Shown here one piece after another: positions 43,894-52,812 of a DNA stretch of 64,000 bases. Position 1 is the first letter of the stretch, and the number at the start of each line of letters is the position of its first letter. The position numbers were made by a program, and so were the translations under genes. This DNA is from Natrarchaeobius oligotrophus (GTDB lineage Archaea; Halobacteriota; Halobacteria; Halobacteriales; Natrialbaceae): assembly GCF_003841465.1 (NCBI RefSeq), contig NZ_REFZ01000015.1, positions 1 to 64,000 of the forward strand. Direction: 5' to 3'. Below the pieces are notes generated by a model, which was not told the DNA's origin, made no database searches, and saw only the letters and a program-made list of their open reading frames with translations.

Positions 43894-43910
43894 GCTTGCA
43901 GTCGCAGCGC
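43894..43910. repeat. 17-bp repeat, copy 2 (upstream of gvpA)
   Basis: GCTTGCAGTCGCAGCGC, identical to 43245-43261, ends 40 nt before the gvpA start, where a BRE/TATA-flanking activator site would be expected. Confidence 0.6.
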
Positions 43911-43950
43911 GTGCCGTGTTAGGGGACGGTCGTGAACGATCGTACGTCTC

Positions 43951-44238
43951 ATGGCACAACCACAGCGCAGACCCGACTCCTCGAGTCTCGCGGAAGTACT
44001 CGACCGAATCCTCGATAAGGGCGTCGTCATCGACGTCTGGGCGCGAGTGTCGGTCGTCGGTATCGAACTGTTGACGATCGAAGCACGCGTCGTCGTCGCG
44101 TCGGTCGACACCTTCCTGCACTACGCGGAGGAGATCGCGAAAATTGAGCAAGCCACCGCAGAGGGCGACCTCGAAGAACTCGAAGAGCTCGAGGTCGAAC
44201 CGCGCCCCGAATCGTCACCGAAGTCAGCCTCGGAGTAA
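43951..44238 (+). CDS. gvpA: Major gas vesicle structural protein GvpA
   Basis: 95 residues. The core [60 protein letters not shown] is nearly canonical GvpA, which forms the ribs of the gas-vesicle wall. Two differences stand out: a small basic insert (QRR) near the N-terminus and a C-terminal tail about 20 residues longer and more acidic than reference GvpA (76-79 residues). No gvpC follows; gvpN starts 8 nt after the stop. Confidence 0.95.
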   Translation: MAQPQRRPDSSSLAEVLDRILDKGVVIDVWARVSVVGIELLTIEARVVVASVDTFLHYAEEIAKIEQATAEGDLEELEELEVEPRPESSPKSASE

Positions 44239-44245
44239 CTCCCAC

Positions 44246-45271
44246 ATGGCCGACGACGCCTCGCGAAAGCGCAAGGTCCGCGGTCGGAAGATCAGGAGCG
44301 ACCGCTCTCGAAAGGAGGGTCGCCGTGCGAAAAAAGAACTCGCACGAAAAGCCTCGGACGCCGGCGAGCGAAACGGGGACGCCCCCCTCCAGGCTCCGGA
44401 GGAGGTGGTCCCCGAACCGTTCGTCGAAACGGACGCCGTCGCGTCGCTGTGCGATCGCATCGGCGGCTGGCTCGAGGCGGACCAGCCGGTCCACCTGATC
44501 GGTCCGACGGGCTGTGGCAAGACGGCGCTGGCGCTCTCGGCCGCAGCCCAGCGGGGCAGGCCCGTCGTCTGGCTCAACGGCGACGAGTCCGTCGACACCG
44601 CCGCGCTGGTCGGCGCTCACGCCGGCGGCGAGCGCTACGAGGAACACGACCGGTTCGTCAGCGGGGTGGACAAGAAGACGCAGATCGTGCGCGAACGCTG
44701 GGTCGACAACCCCCTCTCCGTCGCCGTCAGAGAGGGCGCGACGCTCGTCTACAACGAGTTCTCGCGCAGCGATCCCGCAGCGCACAACGTGTTGCTCTCG
44801 GTGTTCGAGGAGGGCGTCCTCGAGCGACCGGGAAAGCGCGGCGACGACCGAGCGATCGACGTCCACCCCGAGTTCCGGGCGATCGTCACGTCGAACGACG
44901 CCGAGTACGCGGGTGTCCACCGACAGCAGGACGCGCTGCTCGATCGATTCGTCGGCGTTCACGTCGGCTACTACGACGACGAAACCGAACGCGAGATCGT
45001 CCGCGCGCACGTGGATCTGTCCGACGAGTCCGTCGAGACGGTCGTCGAGACGACCCGCGCGTTACGCGAGAACCTCGAGTTCGTCGTCGGCACGCGCGCG
45101 GCCATCACGGCCGCGAAGGGGCTGGCGGTCTTCGACGGTAACGGCGACGACGGCCGCCTCGACGACGACCTCCTGACGGAGATCTTCACGGACGTCCTCT
45201 CGCCGAAGGTCGCCGACGAGGACCCCGACGGCGTGGCGGAACTGCGATCGACGATCGCAGAGGCGATCTGA
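44246..45271 (+). CDS. gvpN: Gas vesicle protein GvpN (AAA+ ATPase)
   Basis: 341 residues. A very basic N-terminal extension of about 40 residues (RKRKVRGRKIRSDRSRKEGR) precedes an AAA+ domain of the MoxR/CbbQ/GvpN type: Walker A GPTGCGKT (86-93), Walker B-like LVYNEFSRSD, sensor EFRAIVTSND and DRFVGVHVGYY. GvpN enlarges gas vesicles. It is 8 nt downstream of gvpA, with gvpO 33 nt after it. Confidence 0.93.
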   Translation: MADDASRKRKVRGRKIRSDRSRKEGRRAKKELARKASDAGERNGDAPLQAPEEVVPEPFVETDAVASLCDRIGGWLEADQPVHLIGPTGCGKTALALSAAAQRGRPVVWLNGDESVDTAALVGAHAGGERYEEHDRFVSGVDKKTQIVRERWVDNPLSVAVREGATLVYNEFSRSDPAAHNVLLSVFEEGVLERPGKRGDDRAIDVHPEFRAIVTSNDAEYAGVHRQQDALLDRFVGVHVGYYDDETEREIVRAHVDLSDESVETVVETTRALRENLEFVVGTRAAITAAKGLAVFDGNGDDGRLDDDLLTEIFTDVLSPKVADEDPDGVAELRSTIAEAI

Positions 45272-45304
45272 GCAACGACAGACACCCAACTACGACCCAG
45301 AACC

Positions 45305-45847
45305 ATGGCCGAAGCCGACACCAAACAATCGGCGGACCAGTGCAAGGCGCTCACCGAGGACGGCGAGCGCTGTTCGCGGCCGGCCCAAGACGGCGACTTC
45401 TGCTTCCAGCACGACGAGAGTGATCCAACCGTGAGCGAAAGCCAAACAGCCGACGAAGGCGAACAGGCGGACGAACAGCAGGCGGACGAACAACCGCGAA
45501 GCCGTGACCTCGGCGTCGACATGACCGCCGAGGAGAAGACCGACCCCGAATCGGTCGACGCGGACGTCGACACCGAACACGAGGGAATCGAAGGCGTCCT
45601 CGCGATCCGACGCACCGTCCAGTCGACCGCGACGGAACTCATCGGTCGGGAGTTCGACGCCGTCAGCGAGATCGTTCCCACCGACGACGGCTGGCGCGCG
45701 ATCGTCGAGGTTGTCGAACGCCGGGCCGTTCCCGACACGCAGGACATCATCGGTCGGTACGAGATCGAACTCGACGAGGAGTCGACGATCCACGGCTACC
45801 GTCGACTCGACCGCTACCGCCGGGGCGACACGGCGGAGTTCGAGTAA
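45305..45847 (+). CDS. gvpO: Gas vesicle protein GvpO with N-terminal Cys/His motif
   Basis: 180 residues. Residues about 95-180 are the GvpO domain (TATELIGREFDAVSEI, DDGWRAIVEVVERRAVPDTQDIIGRYEIELD, YRRLDRYRRGD). The N-terminus adds C13-x9-C23-x9-C33-x2-H36, a zinc-binding-like motif (CKALTEDGERC, CFQH), followed by an acidic linker. GvpO is needed for vesicle formation. It closes the plus-strand gvp operon. Confidence 0.92.
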   Translation: MAEADTKQSADQCKALTEDGERCSRPAQDGDFCFQHDESDPTVSESQTADEGEQADEQQADEQPRSRDLGVDMTAEEKTDPESVDADVDTEHEGIEGVLAIRRTVQSTATELIGREFDAVSEIVPTDDGWRAIVEVVERRAVPDTQDIIGRYEIELDEESTIHGYRRLDRYRRGDTAEFE

Positions 45848-46055
45848 GACGGCCAGGTCGCGCGCGAGGCGCTCTCGCCGTCCGGGACCGCGAGTTACAT
45901 CTGGTCGCTCGCGTTCGCATCCGCTCGCACCGTCGGGAGTCGATGCAGTCTCTTTTTCGGTCGTACGGTCCGCCGTGAGGATTTGCCGTCACGACTGCCG
46001 CCGGCTCGAACGACGAGCCGGTGAGAACTCGAGCGAGGAGTCCGATACGTCCGAG

Positions 46056-46598
46056 TCACGAGATCGTGCGGGCGCGCTCGTAGACGGCTCCGCAGACGCA
46101 TCCGACGGGAATCGTCAGCCACGCGGTGAGGACAGCCGCGAAGAAGCCGACGAGGACGACGAGTCCGGTAGCCTCGGTCAGGACGGTTCCGGTACCGGAC
46201 GACCAGGCCAGGGGAATAGCGACCAGGAACACGAGGACCAGCGATCCCAGGTACGTCAACAGCGTGGCGAGCAGGCCGCCCACCAGGCCAGCGGCGGTGC
46301 CGGACGCCGGGAGGACGCGCCAGACGAGCGCGCTCGCGGCGAACGCGGTCGGCACGACGAACGGGAGCGCGACGAGCGCGCTCGCTCCCCAGAACGGGTG
46401 GACCAAGTCGGAGGTGACGCCGAGCGCCGGGAGCACGACCATCGCGACCGCGAACGCGAGGGCGAACCCCAGCGCCGCCGACGCGCCCGCGTACCCGGCA
46501 CCGATCGTTCGCCGATCCGCACCGGGGAGGCGGCCGGGACCAAAGCGCTTGCACGCCGTCGCGAGGTCGTCCATCGACGGGGACGGAAGTGGACGCAT
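46056..46598 (-). CDS. Multi-pass membrane protein, unknown function
   Basis: 180 residues with about five hydrophobic helices (GASAALGFALAFAVAMVVLPALG, ALVALPFVVPTAFAASALVW, GLVGGLLATLLTYLGSLVLVFLV, GLVVLVGFFAAVLTAWLTIPVG). No family recognised. Start 46598 (MRPLPSPSMDDL) is chosen because a TATA-like CCTATATG lies 23-30 nt upstream. Confidence 0.7.
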   Translation of the reverse strand: MRPLPSPSMDDLATACKRFGPGRLPGADRRTIGAGYAGASAALGFALAFAVAMVVLPALGVTSDLVHPFWGASALVALPFVVPTAFAASALVWRVLPASGTAAGLVGGLLATLLTYLGSLVLVFLVAIPLAWSSGTGTVLTEATGLVVLVGFFAAVLTAWLTIPVGCVCGAVYERARTIS

Positions 46599-46620
46599 GT
46601 ATCTGTGTTCAACGAGTTGA

Positions 46621-46630
46621 AACATATAGG
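46621..46630 (-). promoter_or_regulatory. TATA-like box of membrane protein gene
   Basis: CCTATATGTT on the minus strand lies 23 nt before the start codon at 46598. The divergent gene at 46714 has its own GCTTTAAAGG near 46680. Confidence 0.45.
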
Positions 46631-46713
46631 TTGGGTCGCACGCTCGAGGATCTCGCGCACCGACGAGACTCGAGTGACGTGCTTTAAAGGCGGTCGGGCC
46701 CGCACTCGGAGGT

Positions 46714-48267
46714 ATGCCAGAGGAGGAACTCGCCGCCCGGGTCGCGGACGTGCTGTCGGTCGACGCCGAGGACTTCCGCGACCGCGCGATCGAGGACGCG
46801 GCGGTGATCAAAGCCGAGATCGATGCCGGAACCTTCGACAATCCGCAGGCGATCGTCGGCCTCGAGTACGAGTTCTACGCGATCAAAAACGACGACTGCA
46901 GCCTCCGCCGAGTGCCGCGTCGGCTACTCGAGCTCATCGGCTTCGAGAAGGAACTCGGCTTGCACAACGCCGAGATGACGACCAGTCCCCAGCCGTTGAA
47001 CGCCGACGGGCTCGTCGCACAAGAGTCGGAAGTGAAAGCCCGGCTGCGGACGGCTCTCGACGTGACCCAGTCCGAACGAATGCGGCCGGTTAGCGACGCA
47101 CTCTGGACGATCCCGCCCGAAGGTGAGGACGCGGGAACCTACCTGACCGACAGCATCGAGCGAACGGCCACCGGTCCGGACGGACGCGAGCGCTCGATCA
47201 GGGTCGCGACGAACATGAGCGACTCCGCCCGGTATCACGCGATGGCGAACACGGACCGTGCCGAGTCGGCGGGGATGTGCATTCGCGCGCCGAACGTCTC
47301 GCTCGAGGCGGATACGGTGATGCCCGAGAGCCTGATCACGTCGATTCAGCCTCACTACCAGGTTCCCCACGCGCTCGACCTCCCGCTGTATTTCAACTAC
47401 GCGCTTCGCGTGGCGGGTCCGCTGCTCGCCCTCGGCGTGAACTCGCCGTTTTTTCCGCCGGATCTCTACGACGAGGACGCGACGGCCGACGAGGTCCTCG
47501 CGGACGGCTGGATGGAACACCGAATCAGCGTCTTCGAGACCGTCCTCAACGATCCGGCGACCGGCGAGGGGAAGGTCCGGTTTCCGCGCGACCTCTCGAC
47601 GATCGAGGAGGCGGTCGATCGGGTCGCCACCGACGACACGATGGTTCCGATGCCGGTCGAGGCCGGCCGACGCTTCGACGATCGCTTTCCCCACTTCCGG
47701 CGCAAACACGGCACCTACTGGCGGTGGGTTCGTCCGGTCTTCGGCGGGCCGACGCGCTCGGCCGCGAACGCACGCATCGAGTTTCGCCCGATCCCCGCTC
47801 AGCCGACGGTCAGGGACTCGATCGCGTTTCTCGCGGCGTTCGCCGGGCTGATGGAGAGTCTGACCAGGCTCGAGCATCCGGTTCACGAACTCGACTGGGA
47901 GATCGCCCGCGAGAACTTCTACGCCGCGATGCGCGACGGCATCGAGGCCGATTTAACCTGGATCACCAACGACGGCAAGGAGACGACCGACCCCCTCGCG
48001 CTGTACGAGGACCTGCTCGCTCACGCCGAGGACGGGCTGGTCAATCGCGGCCTGACCGACGAGGACGCGGCCAAGTACCTGTACCCGCTTCGCCGACGAG
48101 TTCGCCAGGGGCTGACGCCGGCGCGCTGGAAGCGCGAACTCGTGGCGGACGAACTCGACGACGACGGCGATCTCGACCGGGCGATCGAGGCCATGCAGCG
48201 TCGGTACGTGAGCCGCCAGCGGGAGACGCTGCTCGAGGGCAGTTTCGCGGACTGGATCGGCGACTGA
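46714..48267 (+). CDS. Glutamate-cysteine ligase-like protein
   Basis: 517 residues. The N-terminal part has IVGLEYEFYAIKND and ELGLHNAEMTTSPQPLN, the acidic metal-binding strands of glutamate-cysteine ligase (GCS2)-type carboxylate-amine ligases. RKHGTYWRWVRPVFGGPTRSAANARIEFRPIPAQPTVRDSIAFLAAF in the middle also matches. Such enzymes join an amine to a glutamate-type carboxylate using ATP. Haloarchaea use gamma-glutamylcysteine as main thiol, so a role in thiol synthesis is possible but unproven. A GGAGGT lies directly before the ATG and a TATA-like box at 46680-46689. Confidence 0.75.
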   Translation: MPEEELAARVADVLSVDAEDFRDRAIEDAAVIKAEIDAGTFDNPQAIVGLEYEFYAIKNDDCSLRRVPRRLLELIGFEKELGLHNAEMTTSPQPLNADGLVAQESEVKARLRTALDVTQSERMRPVSDALWTIPPEGEDAGTYLTDSIERTATGPDGRERSIRVATNMSDSARYHAMANTDRAESAGMCIRAPNVSLEADTVMPESLITSIQPHYQVPHALDLPLYFNYALRVAGPLLALGVNSPFFPPDLYDEDATADEVLADGWMEHRISVFETVLNDPATGEGKVRFPRDLSTIEEAVDRVATDDTMVPMPVEAGRRFDDRFPHFRRKHGTYWRWVRPVFGGPTRSAANARIEFRPIPAQPTVRDSIAFLAAFAGLMESLTRLEHPVHELDWEIARENFYAAMRDGIEADLTWITNDGKETTDPLALYEDLLAHAEDGLVNRGLTDEDAAKYLYPLRRRVRQGLTPARWKRELVADELDDDGDLDRAIEAMQRRYVSRQRETLLEGSFADWIGD

Positions 48268-48353
48268 CGATCGGCCCGATCTCGTCCGGCGGATCGTCGA
48301 TCGAAACCGGCCGGCGCAAGCGATTAAGTACCCTGGGTCGACAACTGTAGCGT

Positions 48354-49346
48354 ATGGTTACATTCCTCTCCGGAGGCACCGGAACACCGAAGCTGTTAGA
48401 CGGTGCTGGCGCTGCGTTCTCACCGGAGGAGACCACGATCGTCGCCAACACGGGCGACGACGTCGAACTCGGCGGACTGTTCGTCTCGCCCGACGTCGAC
48501 ACGCTGTTGTTCCAGGGCGGTGGTGTCCTCGACCGAGAGACGTGGTGGGGAATCGAGGGGGACACGCACCGGACGAACGCGGCGCTGGCGGACATCGCCT
48601 CGGCCGCCGCCCTCTCCGACGGACCGCAGTACCTCCCGGAGGATCGTCAGACGGCGGGACGCGAACTGGCGAACTGGCGGCGGTTTTCGGGAATCGCCGA
48701 GTTCATGACGATCGGAGATCGCGACCGGGCCGTCCACATCACGCGGACGAGTCTGCTCGATCGGGGCAAATCGCTGAGCGAGGCGACCCAGCGGCTCGCC
48801 GGCGCGTTCGGCCTCGAGGTCGACCTCCTTCCGATGAGCGACGATCCGGTGGCGAGTCTCATCCACACCGACGAGGGGATGATGCACTTTCAGGAGTACT
48901 GGGTCGCCCGTCGGGGCGAGCCGACGGTCGACACCGTCGAGTTCCGAGGATCGTCGACCGCGGAACCGGCACCCGGAGTGCTCGAGGCGTTCGAGGATAC
49001 GGTCGTCATCGGACCGTCGAACCCGGTGACGAGCATCGGACCGATGCTCTCGCTGCCGGGCGTTGCCGACGCGCTCGCCCAGACGACGGTCGTCGCGGTT
49101 TCGCCGTTTCTCGGCGACGAGACGTTCTCCGGACCGGCGAGCGACCTCATGGCGGCGGTCAACGCCGAACCGAGCACGCGCGGACTCGCGACCGCCTATC
49201 CCTTCGCGGACGCGTTCGTGATCGACGACGCCGACGGGACGGAGTTCGATCGGCCGACGATCCGGACGGATATCGCGATGGATACCCGCGAGGACGCGGC
49301 CCGGGTCGTCCGCGCAGTCGAGGAGGCGATCGACCTGGTGAGCTAG
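48354..49346 (+). CDS. cofD: 2-phospho-L-lactate transferase (F420 synthesis)
   Basis: 330 residues. [14 protein letters not shown] at the start, [24 protein letters not shown] and [14 protein letters not shown] are CofD signatures. It joins the activated lactyl group to Fo to form F420-0. The gene ends 1 nt before a dihydrouridine-synthase-like gene, so the two are probably one transcript. Confidence 0.95.
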   Translation: MVTFLSGGTGTPKLLDGAGAAFSPEETTIVANTGDDVELGGLFVSPDVDTLLFQGGGVLDRETWWGIEGDTHRTNAALADIASAAALSDGPQYLPEDRQTAGRELANWRRFSGIAEFMTIGDRDRAVHITRTSLLDRGKSLSEATQRLAGAFGLEVDLLPMSDDPVASLIHTDEGMMHFQEYWVARRGEPTVDTVEFRGSSTAEPAPGVLEAFEDTVVIGPSNPVTSIGPMLSLPGVADALAQTTVVAVSPFLGDETFSGPASDLMAAVNAEPSTRGLATAYPFADAFVIDDADGTEFDRPTIRTDIAMDTREDAARVVRAVEEAIDLVS

Positions 49347-49347
49347 C

Positions 49348-50100
49348 GTGGTCGAGATCGATCCGCCGCTGGCGCTTGCGAGCCTGAGCGGAGAGTCCGA
49401 CGCCGACTGGGCGACAGCCGGCGCTACCTACGCCGGAGCCGCGTTTCTGGGCGGCATCGCCGTCGACGAGGACTCGAGGGCGGCGGCGCGGAAACTCGTC
49501 GCCCGGGATCGAACCGAGTTCCTGCCCGACGATCCCGTCGCGTTCGTCGACCGGGAACTCGCCGCACTCGACGGCGTCCCCATTCAGTCGGCGGTCAACG
49601 TTCGAAGCGCGACCGTCGAGCCGATCGCCGACGTCGCGGGCGTCTGTCGCGACCGCGGGGCACTCCTCGAGATCAACGCCCACTGCCGCCAGGACGAACT
49701 GTGTGCGGTCGGCTGTGGCGAAACGCTGCTTCGAGACGCCGACCGACTCCGGACGTACGTCGAATCGGCCACGGAAACCGGCGTCACGGTCGGCGTGAAG
49801 GTTCGCGCCGAGGTACCCGGCGTCGACCTCCCATCGCTCGCTCGCGCCCTCGAGCGGGCCGGAGCGTCGTTCGTCCACGTCGACGCGATGGATACCGAAT
49901 CGGTGATTCGGGACGTCGTCGACGCGACGGATCTCTACGTCATCGCCAACAACGGCGTTCGCGACGACGGGACCGTCCGAGAGTACGTCGAGTACGGAGC
50001 CGACGCCGTCAGCGTCGGTCGCCCGAGCGACTCCCCGGCAGTGCTCGAACGCGTTCGCGCGGCGGTCGACCGACGGTTCGGCCTCGAGACCCGACCGTAG
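49348..50100 (+). CDS. tRNA-dihydrouridine synthase-like protein
   Basis: 250 residues with a GTG start, 1 nt after cofD. A TIM-barrel flavoprotein pattern is visible: INAHCRQDELCAVGCGETLLRD, VGVKVRAEVPGVDLP, SFVHVDAMDTES, YVIANNGVRDDGTVREYVEYGADAVSVGRP. The last is the Dus-type phosphate-binding end. Archaeal relatives near F420 genes form a divergent subgroup whose substrate is not established. The Cys of the usual Dus catalytic loop is not clearly placed. Confidence 0.75.
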   Translation: MVEIDPPLALASLSGESDADWATAGATYAGAAFLGGIAVDEDSRAAARKLVARDRTEFLPDDPVAFVDRELAALDGVPIQSAVNVRSATVEPIADVAGVCRDRGALLEINAHCRQDELCAVGCGETLLRDADRLRTYVESATETGVTVGVKVRAEVPGVDLPSLARALERAGASFVHVDAMDTESVIRDVVDATDLYVIANNGVRDDGTVREYVEYGADAVSVGRPSDSPAVLERVRAAVDRRFGLETRP

Positions 50101-50211
50101 TCCCCGCCGTCTCGGATCGTCTCCCACCCGGGACGTCACCGGAGCGTCTCTCTCGCGTTCGAGGAGGGACAACCAGAAAGGCATATCCAGCGGGCACCCC
50201 TGAGCACCGAC

Positions 50212-50535
50212 ATGAGCCTCGACGACCTCAACGAAGAGATTCAGGAATCGTACGCCGCCTTCGACGACGAACTCGCCGTCTCGCTCGACCGCGAGACGCG
50301 AAACGAACTCGCGCTCCTCGAGACCGCCCTCGAGCCCGATGAGACGGACGAACTCGTTCGCCGGGCGATCCACATGCTCTTTCAGACGACGGTCGACACC
50401 GGCAAACTCGACTTCCAGCTTCGAACCGGCTTCGACGTCACTTACGACGAGTACCTGTCGGGGATGACGTTCGACGAGATGACCGGCGCCGACCAGTATC
50501 CGTCGATGGACGACGAGCGGCGATACCAGTTCTGA
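50212..50535 (+). CDS. Conserved haloarchaeal protein, unknown function
   Basis: 107 acidic residues starting MSLDDLNEEIQESYAAFDDELA, then DDRETRNEL-like helical text and LVRRAIHMLFQTTVDTGKLDFQLRTGFDVTYDEYLSGMTFDEM. It looks fully helical, with no metal or catalytic motif. Possibly a small regulatory or adaptor protein. Convergent with the RecJ-like gene. Confidence 0.7.
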   Translation: MSLDDLNEEIQESYAAFDDELAVSLDRETRNELALLETALEPDETDELVRRAIHMLFQTTVDTGKLDFQLRTGFDVTYDEYLSGMTFDEMTGADQYPSMDDERRYQF

Positions 50536-50611
50536 GCAATCGTCGATCGAAGAGCCAACGCCGAGCGGAGGATCGAGCGCCGCGAAAACCGAACGGCTGG
50601 GGAGCGTGCGT

Positions 50612-52516
50612 CTAGTCGTCGATCGGCGGTGCGCTCGAGAGCGCTTCGTCGATGTCTGCCTCGGCCATCTTTTCGACGAGCGCGTCGATGACCTCCTCGC
50701 GTTTGCCCTTGATGAACTTGATCGAGCCGACGACGAGGTGACCGCCGCCGGAGACGCCGCCGCCGGAGACCTCCGCCTCGAGTTCCGAGACCATCTGCGG
50801 GATGTCGAGGCGGACGCCGTCGCTGCGGAGGACGGCGAAATCGGGCCCGTAGCCGACCGTGATGACGGGGTCGCCGGTCTCTTCGATCTTGCGGTCGTGG
50901 ATCTCGCCGGTTGTTTTGCCGGGTGCGGGGTAGGTAAAGCGGTGGGCGTAGTTTTCGACGTCGATTCGATAGAGGTGTGCGCCGTTGTCGAGGTGTTCGT
51001 GCTCGAGATGGGCCATCGCGGCGTCGAGCTGTTCGTCGACCTCCTCGCGGGCGCGCTCGGCGAAGAACGAGACGAGTTCGCGGTGGCGCTGTTCGTCGTC
51101 GCTATCGACCTGAAGCAGGTCCTGGATGAGCCGGTCGCCGGAGTTGTACCGGAGCCAGAACGCCGCGTAGTCGAGAGCCTCGCTCAGGTCCTGCAGCCGC
51201 TCTTCGTCGTAGCCCTCTTCGGCGGCGAGCGCGAGGTAGTCGTCCATCGCGTCGGCTTTCGAGCGATCCGAGAGGCCAGCGACGGCCGGAATGTGTCGAA
51301 GTTCGTCCGTGAGATCCGGGTAGATCATCCGCGCGAGTTCGACACAGCACATCCCCGTCGTGATCCGGTAATCCTCGTCGTGGAGGTACGGATTGACGTG
51401 GGCGTCGAGCAGTTCTTCGACTGCGTCGGGATCGGGATGGTGGTGGTCGACGACCGCGATCGGGATGTCGTAGTGAGCGAGCGTCTCGTAGGCGGGGACG
51501 TCCTCGACCGTCGAGCCGTTGTCGAGCATGAGCAACAGCGGAAGCTGCTGGCCGTGTTTCTCGCGGTCCTCGAGCGCGAAGTTCAGGTCCCGCGTCGCGT
51601 CTTCCATCTCGTAAAACGGCGCTTTCGCGGGCAGACGTTTGATCAGGTGACGCGGTGCGTTCTCGTCCTGGTGGACCTCGGCGATGAACCGCTCGAGTGC
51701 GATCTGCACCGGGACGGCGGCGCACATCCCGTCGCCGTCCGCGTGGTGACGGACGCGGATGGGACGTCCCTCGAGTACGGTTCGCCGGAGCAACTTCGCG
51801 ACCTCCCGGAGGTCCGGCCGGAGCTTCTCGAACGCCGGCCAGTCGATCAACGGTTCGACGTCGTGGGGTTCGGCGCGGGCGTCGAGTGCGGTGTCGATCC
51901 GTTCGCGCGCCTCCTCGGCGTCGTCACCCTCGAGTTTCGAGAGACCGTCGACTTCGACCTGGATCGATTCCTCGCGGTGTTCGGGCGTGCCGGTGATTCG
52001 GACGACGTCACCGACTTCGACCGAGGGATAGGCGCGAACGCCGGCCTCCTCGAACGCGGCACAGGGGACGACGCCGTACTCGTCGGCGACGTGAAAGATC
52101 GTCGGGCCGCCGGTCTGTTTGACCTGGACGACCTCGCCCTCGAGGTGGATCTGCTCGCCGACGCTGGCCTCGAGGCGGTCAGTGCCCGTTAGCGCGTAGT
52201 CGTGTGCGACGGATTCGAGCGTGTACTCCTCGACGTCGACGGGCTCGAACGCCATGTCGCCGTTGTCTCGGACGGTGTCGAGTTCGACGACGAGTTCCTC
52301 GCCCACTCGGTAGGTGCCCTCGAGAACCGATTCGTGGATCAGGCCGGAGACGGACTCGGAGAGATCGACGAAAACACCGTAGTCGACGATACCGTTGATT
52401 TCAGCGAGATACGGGCGGTTGCGTTCGACGTCCTCTGCGGTACAGTCGGAATCGAGATCGTAAACGACGGAATCCCCGTCGCTGGCGTCGGGTTCCCCGA
52501 CGGACTCACGTGTCAT
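50612..52516 (-). CDS. DHH-family phosphoesterase/RecJ-like protein with S1 and OB domains
   Basis: 634 residues. Residues about 35-85 are an S1 RNA-binding domain (EINGIVDYGVFVDLSESVSGLIHESVL), residues about 115-200 an OB fold (IHLEGEVVQVKQTGGPTIFHVADEYGVVPC). The DHH core has VRHHADGDGMCAAV, LLMLDNGSTVED and VVDHHHPDPDAV, with GGGHLVVGS as the DHHA1 end. Haloarchaeal proteins of this layout are RecJ-like single-strand nucleases or Cdc45-related factors in replication and repair. ATG 52516 (MTRESVGEPD). Confidence 0.88.
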   Translation of the reverse strand: MTRESVGEPDASDGDSVVYDLDSDCTAEDVERNRPYLAEINGIVDYGVFVDLSESVSGLIHESVLEGTYRVGEELVVELDTVRDNGDMAFEPVDVEEYTLESVAHDYALTGTDRLEASVGEQIHLEGEVVQVKQTGGPTIFHVADEYGVVPCAAFEEAGVRAYPSVEVGDVVRITGTPEHREESIQVEVDGLSKLEGDDAEEARERIDTALDARAEPHDVEPLIDWPAFEKLRPDLREVAKLLRRTVLEGRPIRVRHHADGDGMCAAVPVQIALERFIAEVHQDENAPRHLIKRLPAKAPFYEMEDATRDLNFALEDREKHGQQLPLLLMLDNGSTVEDVPAYETLAHYDIPIAVVDHHHPDPDAVEELLDAHVNPYLHDEDYRITTGMCCVELARMIYPDLTDELRHIPAVAGLSDRSKADAMDDYLALAAEEGYDEERLQDLSEALDYAAFWLRYNSGDRLIQDLLQVDSDDEQRHRELVSFFAERAREEVDEQLDAAMAHLEHEHLDNGAHLYRIDVENYAHRFTYPAPGKTTGEIHDRKIEETGDPVITVGYGPDFAVLRSDGVRLDIPQMVSELEAEVSGGGVSGGGHLVVGSIKFIKGKREEVIDALVEKMAEADIDEALSSAPPIDD

Positions 52517-52812
52517 CTTCGTTTTTCGTTTGGGACGGTCGCGTATAACCCTTGCCAAGACGTGATGTGTTCCCGTCACGACGAGGACGGACCGCACGTC
52601 GAGGGTTCGAGCCGGATCGCGTTCGCCGGCCCGCCGTAGCGAGTCGACGCGGATCGCGTTCGGTCACCGCCGAGTCGCGGGCGTCCTACCAGGTGTCAGC
52701 GCTGGCGCTTCCCGCGGCCGGCGTCGGCGGGTCCCGTAGAGGATACACGCTCGCCCGAACGGGAGACACCGCTTCCGGAACGTTTAGCAACCGCAAGCCC
52801 GGAAGGGGTGGT

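Noticed and set aside
42306-43922. 538-residue plus-strand frame over gvpF and gvpG
   Set aside because: Shadow of gvp genes; Arg/Asp-rich text without a domain.
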